From Microbacterium sp. Clip185 (GTDB taxonomy: Bacteria > Actinomycetota > Actinomycetes > Actinomycetales > Microbacteriaceae): a DNA stretch of 64,000 nt. The stretch covers positions 1,674,001-1,738,000 of the forward strand of contig NZ_CP117996.1 in the NCBI RefSeq assembly GCF_028743715.1, written 5' to 3'. The notes below the pieces were generated by a model. That model saw nothing but the letters and a program-made list of their open reading frames with translations. It made no database searches and was not told the DNA's origin. A program made the translations under genes and the position numbers. This document shows, piece after piece, positions 59,823 to 64,000 of this stretch; the first letter of the stretch is position 1, and the number at the start of each line of letters is the position of its first letter.

Positions 59823-59828
59823 AGCCTA
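59823..59828 (-). promoter_or_regulatory. Predicted -10 box of the alcohol dehydrogenase (leaderless)
   Basis: TAGGCT on the - strand, six bases before ATG 59816; its TAG is the stop codon of the upstream YdeI-like gene. Confidence 0.5.
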
Positions 59829-60431
59829 CGTGAGCCGGGGGCCGCGCGGCTCACCGAGCGGATGCGGGGTCTTTCCCTCGGCGAGCATCGCGACGAGCCG
59901 GGCGATGCGCCCCGCTCTCGCCGACGGCGTGGCCGTCGCGATGCGGTGCAGCACCGCGTACCGACTCGTCGCGTCGAGACGCTCGAAGAGCGCCGCCGCG
60001 GCAGGCTCCGCCGCGAGGGCGACGCGGAGGTCATCGGGCACCTCGATCGTGGCCGAGCCTGCGTAGGCACGGTCCCATCGCCCGTCGGCTTTCGCGCGAT
60101 CGATCTCGGCCTGCCCCCGCGGACGCATCCGGCCCTGTTCGATCAGAGCGGCGACCAGAGTCAGATTGCGCTGAGACCACAGCGAGGCGCGGCGTCTCGG
60201 CGTATAGCGCTGGAGGAACGTCGCCTCATCGCGCCCTCGCTTCTGGCCATCGATCCAGCCGCTGCACAGCGCCTCCTCGAGCGCACTGTCATAGGTGAGG
60301 GTCGTGGGCACGGTCGTGCCCTTCTTTGCGAGAACGAGCCACACTCCCTCATCGTCCTGCTCGTGCGCGTCGAGCCAGGCGCGCCAGGCGGCGACATCGG
60401 CGACGATCAGCGGGTTGTCGGTCGTGTGCAC
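59826..60431 (-). CDS. YdeI/OmpD-associated family protein
   Basis: A 201-residue cytosolic protein of the YdeI family: WRAWLDAHEQDDEGVWLVLAKKGT, YDSALEEALCSGWIDGQKRGRDEATFLQRYTPRRRASLWSQRN is the most conserved part, then a helical C-terminal domain (FERLDATSRYAVLHRIATA). Members have been linked to bacteriocin and peptide resistance in some bacteria, but the biochemical role is not defined. The start is GTG 60431. Confidence 0.85.
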   Translation of the reverse strand: MHTTDNPLIVADVAAWRAWLDAHEQDDEGVWLVLAKKGTTVPTTLTYDSALEEALCSGWIDGQKRGRDEATFLQRYTPRRRASLWSQRNLTLVAALIEQGRMRPRGQAEIDRAKADGRWDRAYAGSATIEVPDDLRVALAAEPAAAALFERLDATSRYAVLHRIATATPSARAGRIARLVAMLAEGKTPHPLGEPRGPRLT

Positions 60432-60470
60432 GGACTCATCCTCTCGTTCGCCGGCGCGATGTGGGGGTGC

Positions 60471-61028
60471 TCAGCGCGCGCGGTCGCCCGCGCTGCGCGG
60501 CGGGTCCACGCTGACGTCCAGCGGCTCGAGGCCGCGCAGCGACGTCCATACGAGCTCCTCGCCCTTGGCGGCGTGCTGAGATGCCCGCACCGCGCGCTCG
60601 TCCGCCCAGCTGTTGAGGCGATGCCCGCGGTGTCCCCGCACGTGCTCGAGGACGACGTCGGGAAGGCCCGCCGCCCGCCGCGCGTCGCGCACTTCGATGA
60701 GCTGTTCGAGGATGTCGCGGTTGGCCGTGGGCTTCTTGGCCGAGGTCACCCAGCCGCGACGGGCGTGGCCGTCCATCCACTTCGTGTAGGTGTCGATCGC
60801 GTACATCGAGTCGGCCTGCACGATGAGCTCGGGCACGGCGAAGTGGTCGCGGATCGCGTGGAGCAGCCCCAGCAGCTCGCCGATGTTGTTCGTGCCGCTC
60901 GGCAAGGACCCTGCGGCCCACTGGCCGTCCTCGCCCACCCATGCCCACCCCGCAGGCCCCGGGTTGCCCTTGCAGGCCCCGTCGGTCGCGACGGTGTAAC
61001 GAGAGGGCACGGCGGCAGTGGAGGACAT
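60471..61028 (-). CDS. rnhA: Ribonuclease HI family protein
   Basis: Cleaves RNA in RNA-DNA hybrids. The 185-residue protein has catalytic acids D16 (VATDGACKGNPGPAGW), E51 (NIGELLGLLHAI), D73 (VQADSMYAID) and D143 (LNSWADERA), with the RGHRGH loop near 131-136. The 30-residue C-terminal extension (VWTSLRGLEPLDVSVDPPR) is extra to the core fold. GGAGGG sits just before ATG 61028. Confidence 0.93.
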   Translation of the reverse strand: MSSTAAVPSRYTVATDGACKGNPGPAGWAWVGEDGQWAAGSLPSGTNNIGELLGLLHAIRDHFAVPELIVQADSMYAIDTYTKWMDGHARRGWVTSAKKPTANRDILEQLIEVRDARRAAGLPDVVLEHVRGHRGHRLNSWADERAVRASQHAAKGEELVWTSLRGLEPLDVSVDPPRSAGDRAR

Positions 61029-61053
61029 CCCTCCATCCTCTCAGGCGATCCGC

Positions 61054-61959
61054 TCAGCCCGCCACGAGTTCCGGATGGTGACCGCAGGCCGTGCTGCCCT
61101 CGCACGCCTCACAGCGCACCACGCGATCAGGACATCCGGCGACGGCGCAGTCGATCATGCGCGACGTCGCCGCGCCGCATCCGGTGCAGCGCCCGATGTG
61201 CTCGGCTTCGGAGCCGAACGTCATCGCCTGCCGACCGTCGAAGACATAGAGGGACCCCTCCCAGAGCCCCGTGTTGCCGAACGTCTCGCCGTACCGGACG
61301 ATCCCGCCGTCGAGTTGATAGACCTCCTGAAAGCCGCGCGCCATCATCAGGCTCGAGAGCACCTCGCACCGGATGCCGCCGGTGCAGTACGTGACGATCG
61401 GCTTCTGCTTCAGATGGTCGTAGCGTCCGGCGTCGAGCTCCGCGATGAACTGCCTCGTCGTGGAGACATCGGGCACGACCGCCCCGCGGAACCGGCCGAT
61501 CTCGGCCTCGAACCCGTTACGGCCATCGAAGAACACCACATCCTCGCCGCGTTCCTCCACGAGCTTGTGCACGGCGCCGGGAGTCAGATGCGTGCCGGTA
61601 CCCACCACGCCGTCCGTGTCGACGCGCAGTTCGTCGGGCGCGCCGAAGGTGACGATCTCGTCGCGCACCTTCACGGAGAGTTTCGGGAAGTCCAGGCTGC
61701 GGCCCTCGTCGTCGAGGCCCGTCCCCTCCGACCACTTCAGGTCGAGGCCCCGGAAGGGCTCGTACTGTCGTGTCTTTCGCGCGTAGGTCTTCACCGCGCG
61801 GAGCTCACCGCCGACCGTGCCGTTGATGCCGTGCTTCGAGATCAGGATGCGGCCGCGCAGACCGAGCAGTTCGCAGAGGTCGCGCTGCCACAGACGAACA
61901 GCCTCGGGGTCGGCGATCGGGGTGAACCGGTAGTACAGCAGGATCTTCGAGATGGCCAC
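61054..61959 (-). CDS. trhO: tRNA uridine(34) hydroxylase TrhO (rhodanese family)
   Basis: Hydroxylates wobble uridine 34 of tRNA to 5-hydroxyuridine in an oxygen-dependent way (YceA/TrhO family). The 301-residue protein has an N-terminal acylphosphatase-like domain ([34 protein letters not shown]), a rhodanese domain with active-site cysteine in [11 protein letters not shown], and a cysteine-rich C-terminus ([25 protein letters not shown]) that could bind zinc. GTG 61959 lies six bases after TACGCT, which fixes the start as leaderless. Confidence 0.92.
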   Translation of the reverse strand: MAISKILLYYRFTPIADPEAVRLWQRDLCELLGLRGRILISKHGINGTVGGELRAVKTYARKTRQYEPFRGLDLKWSEGTGLDDEGRSLDFPKLSVKVRDEIVTFGAPDELRVDTDGVVGTGTHLTPGAVHKLVEERGEDVVFFDGRNGFEAEIGRFRGAVVPDVSTTRQFIAELDAGRYDHLKQKPIVTYCTGGIRCEVLSSLMMARGFQEVYQLDGGIVRYGETFGNTGLWEGSLYVFDGRQAMTFGSEAEHIGRCTGCGAATSRMIDCAVAGCPDRVVRCEACEGSTACGHHPELVAG

Positions 61960-61965
61960 CGAGAC

Positions 61966-61971
61966 AGCGTA
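61966..61971 (-). promoter_or_regulatory. Predicted -10 box of trhO (leaderless)
   Basis: TACGCT on the - strand, six bases before GTG 61959. Confidence 0.55.
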
Positions 61972-61976
61972 GGCGC

Positions 61977-62195
61977 TCAGCCCGCCACGAGGGCCCACAC
62001 AGCGGCGCCCGCCGACAGGATCGCGAGCACGAGGGCGGTGCCGATGAGCACCGCGTGCACGACGAGGAACCGTGTGGGGCGCCCGTCGGCGTCGCGGGCT
62101 CGTGCGTCTTTTGCGACGCGACCGTAGAAGCGCGGCCAGACCACGACGTTGTAGACGGCGTTGACGAGCAGAAGGACGGCGAGCAGGGGAAGCAT
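61977..62195 (-). CDS. SCO4848 family small membrane protein
   Basis: A 72-residue protein with two membrane helices (about 2-18 and 46-68) joined by a basic loop ([19 protein letters not shown]). The pattern matches the actinobacterial SCO4848 family of unknown function. AGGGAC precedes ATG 62195. It lies 20 bases after the amidohydrolase gene and is probably co-transcribed with it. Confidence 0.8.
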   Translation of the reverse strand: MLPLLAVLLLVNAVYNVVVWPRFYGRVAKDARARDADGRPTRFLVVHAVLIGTALVLAILSAGAAVWALVAG

Positions 62196-62215
62196 GTCCC
62201 TGAGCGTAATCGCGC

Positions 62216-63709
62216 TCAGACGCGGTGGGTCACGCGGCCGTCCAGGACCGTACCGACGACCTGCATGCTGCGCAGAGCGGCCGGTTCCGCCGTCCGGGGG
62301 TCCGCCGCGAGCAGTGCGAGATCCGCACGCTGTCCGACGGCGATCGTGTCGGGATCCGCGGAACCGCGATGCGTGGATGCGGCGAGGGCGACCCCCACCG
62401 GAACGGTCTCGCCGGGCTGCCAGGGCTCGCGCCCGTCTCGCGTGCGAAAGGCAGCCGTCGCGATCGCAGCCCACGGGTCGAGGGCGGAGACCGGGGCGTC
62501 GGATCCGAAACGGAGATCGACACCCGCGGCCCACAGCGAGCGCAGCGGATATGGCCGCGCCGTCTGCGTGACCCAGATGCTGTCGGTCAGATCGCGGTCG
62601 TCGAGCGCGTGCTCCGGCTGCACGCTCGCCGTGACTCCGAGTCGTGCCATCCGCGGGATGTCGGCCGCGGCCACGAGCTGCGCGTGCTCGATCGTGCCGT
62701 GTGCGTCGGCGGCCGCGTACGCATCGAGGGCATGACGCATCGCGTCGTCGCCGATCGCGTGGATCGCGCAGTCGAGACCCGCGGCCGTGGCCCGCGTCAT
62801 GACGTCGCGCAGATCGTCGGGGGCGATGGTGAGCAGTCCGTGCGGATGCGGTGCCTCGGCGTAGGCGACCGAGCACGCCGCCGTGCGGGTGCCGAGAGAT
62901 CCATCGGTGATCGCCTTCAACGGTCCGACGGTGACGAGCTCGCCGTCGTCGCCGCGAAGCGGATCTCCGCTGCGCAGGCCCTCCGCGATGGCGCGGTCGA
63001 GCAGATCAGGGTAGATCCCGAACTCCACTCGCAGCAGATCGAAGCCGCCCGCACGACGGCGCTGCCACGAGGACTCGTTCCACACCATGTCGAGGTCCAC
63101 CACGCCGACGACTCCGCGCGCGGACGCGGCGGCGGCCATCGCCGTCACCGCCGCATCCGCGACCTGGTCGGGAAGCTCGTTCAGTCGCCGTGACACATCG
63201 AAGGCCGGGCCTTCGCGAAGCACGCCGTCGTCTGCCGAAAGGCCCTCGCGGGCGAGAGCTGCGGAGTTGAGCCACACGCTGTGCACGTCGGCGTTGATCA
63301 GGTACGTGGGAGTGTCCCCCGTCGCCGCATCCAGGACCTCGAGCGACGGCGCATCGGGCCAGAGCGCATCGCGGAAGCCGGTGCCGACACGCCGCCCGTC
63401 CACACCCGGCGCCACCCGGCCCATCCGGGCCGCCGCATCCGCCGCCGAGACGCACTCCCCGAGTGGCTCGCGCAGCGCCGCCAAGGCCCATTGCGTCACG
63501 TGCACGTGGTGGTCCCAGAGGCCCGGGATGACGTACGCACCCTCGCCGCGATGCACGGCGCCGGCCAGGCGCAGGGACCCCGCCGGCGCGATGTCGGCGA
63601 TGCGCCCGTTCTGGAGGACGATGTCGTAGACCTCGACCCCCGGAAGCAGTTCGGCGCCCGGACCCGCGATCCGCACGTCGGCGAGGGCGTCGATGCGCGG
63701 CCGGCTCAT
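62216..63709 (-). CDS. Amidohydrolase family protein (YtcJ-like)
   Basis: A 497-residue metal-dependent hydrolase of the amidohydrolase superfamily, close to the YtcJ/NfdA group. Metal-binding DHHVHV lies near 64; the central blocks are [49 protein letters not shown] and GTIEHAQLV, ending with [14 protein letters not shown] and the C-terminal sandwich ([15 protein letters not shown]). The substrate is unknown. The start overlaps the stop of the PaiB-like gene by four bases. Confidence 0.9.
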   Translation of the reverse strand: MSRPRIDALADVRIAGPGAELLPGVEVYDIVLQNGRIADIAPAGSLRLAGAVHRGEGAYVIPGLWDHHVHVTQWALAALREPLGECVSAADAAARMGRVAPGVDGRRVGTGFRDALWPDAPSLEVLDAATGDTPTYLINADVHSVWLNSAALAREGLSADDGVLREGPAFDVSRRLNELPDQVADAAVTAMAAAASARGVVGVVDLDMVWNESSWQRRRAGGFDLLRVEFGIYPDLLDRAIAEGLRSGDPLRGDDGELVTVGPLKAITDGSLGTRTAACSVAYAEAPHPHGLLTIAPDDLRDVMTRATAAGLDCAIHAIGDDAMRHALDAYAAADAHGTIEHAQLVAAADIPRMARLGVTASVQPEHALDDRDLTDSIWVTQTARPYPLRSLWAAGVDLRFGSDAPVSALDPWAAIATAAFRTRDGREPWQPGETVPVGVALAASTHRGSADPDTIAVGQRADLALLAADPRTAEPAALRSMQVVGTVLDGRVTHRV

Positions 63710-64000
63710 GCCTGGGGCCGTGCTCGCCGCGCGCGGGCCATCTCGTCCGCCAATGCCGGGTTCGAGTGAGGCCCTTCACCGCGCAGCATCTCGACGATGT
63801 GGTCGACCACCTCCACGGGGCGGTTCTGGCTCAGCTTCCGCTTGGCCACGACCGAGGTCGGAGTGAGCCGGAAGCCGACCGTGCCGCGCTCGAGGCGTCG
63901 CACGAACTCCGCGTCGTTCGGGCGCTCCCACATCCGGCGCGGGTCCGGCATCCGCGACTCGAACCGGTCGACGAGACGGTCCAGAACCCGCAGGTTCTCC
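63706..64000 (-). CDS. PaiB-like FMN-binding protein, C-terminal part (cut by window end)
   Basis: The reading frame stays open to the window edge, so the 5' part is missing; 97 codons are visible. The visible part has RRLERGTVGFRLTPTSVVAKRKLSQNRP, a block typical of the end of FMN-binding PaiB-type proteins (RGIVGFRI ... KLSQNR). An ATG at 63951 is internal and unlikely to be the start. Coupled to the amidohydrolase by a four-base overlap. Confidence 0.72.
   Translation of the reverse strand, partial: ENLRVLDRLVDRFESRMPDPRRMWERPNDAEFVRRLERGTVGFRLTPTSVVAKRKLSQNRPVEVVDHIVEMLRGEGPHSNPALADEMARARRARPQA

Overview
The window is a contiguous, gene-dense chromosome segment from a high-GC actinobacterium, most likely Microbacteriaceae and probably Microbacterium or a close relative. 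The call rests on the gene set (RbpA, WhiA, OpcA, actinobacterial TalB, LipA/LipB), the strong G/C bias at third codon positions, and the clusters tal-pgi-zwf-opcA-pgl, gap-pgk-tpiA-secG and uvrA-uvrC-rapZ-whiA. No rRNA, tRNA, CRISPR array, prophage or insertion sequence was seen, and no gap between genes exceeds 300 bases.

Layout. 1-6060: pentose-phosphate operon on + (tal, pgi, zwf, opcA, pgl), closed by a strong hairpin. 6075-17453: a long - strand block with secG-rbpA, the glycolytic gap-pgk-tpiA operon, sodA, whiA, rapZ, uvrC and uvrA. 17525-18230: a MarR regulator divergent from a small cysteine-rich protein, with a shared operator. 18237-29412: a nitrate/nitrite assimilation island. 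Its - arm is nirB, cobA and an NnaR-type HemD/winged-helix regulator. Its + arm is a NirD-CbiX fusion, a NarK transporter, an assimilatory nitrate reductase and its flavoprotein partner. 29431-32131: uvrB and coaE. 32152-38051: two tandem copies of a module made of a membrane histidine kinase and a membrane protein with a degenerate GGDEF-like domain. 38155-42578: MFS exporter, rpsA, deoC, DUF3054. 42579-43279: an EF-G-binding (FusB-like) zinc-finger protein behind a structured leader with a short leaderless ORF. 43286-64000: mostly single housekeeping and accessory genes (two GNATs, Nudix, PEP-mutase-like, MATE, MsrA, aldo/keto reductase, ACT protein, BFN nuclease, LLM oxidoreductase, secreted serine protease, atypical HATPase membrane protein, lipA/lipB, NYN, alcohol dehydrogenase, RNase HI, TrhO, amidohydrolase, truncated PaiB-like gene).

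How the genes work together. The first operon turns glucose-6-phosphate into NADPH and pentoses and links to glycolysis. The nitrate island is nearly self-contained: NarK imports nitrate, NasC/NasB reduce it to nitrite, NirB/NirD reduce nitrite to ammonium, and CobA plus the CbiX half of the fusion supply siroheme. The intergenic region between the two arms carries a GlnR-like box and a near-palindrome.

Many genes have a TANNNT hexamer 6-7 bases before an ATG or GTG and no good ribosome binding site, which suggests widespread leaderless transcripts. I used this to choose several starts. The most unusual items are the duplicated kinase/GGDEF-like module, the leader of the FusB-like gene, the NirD-CbiX fusion and the inverted-repeat element at 51587-51658.
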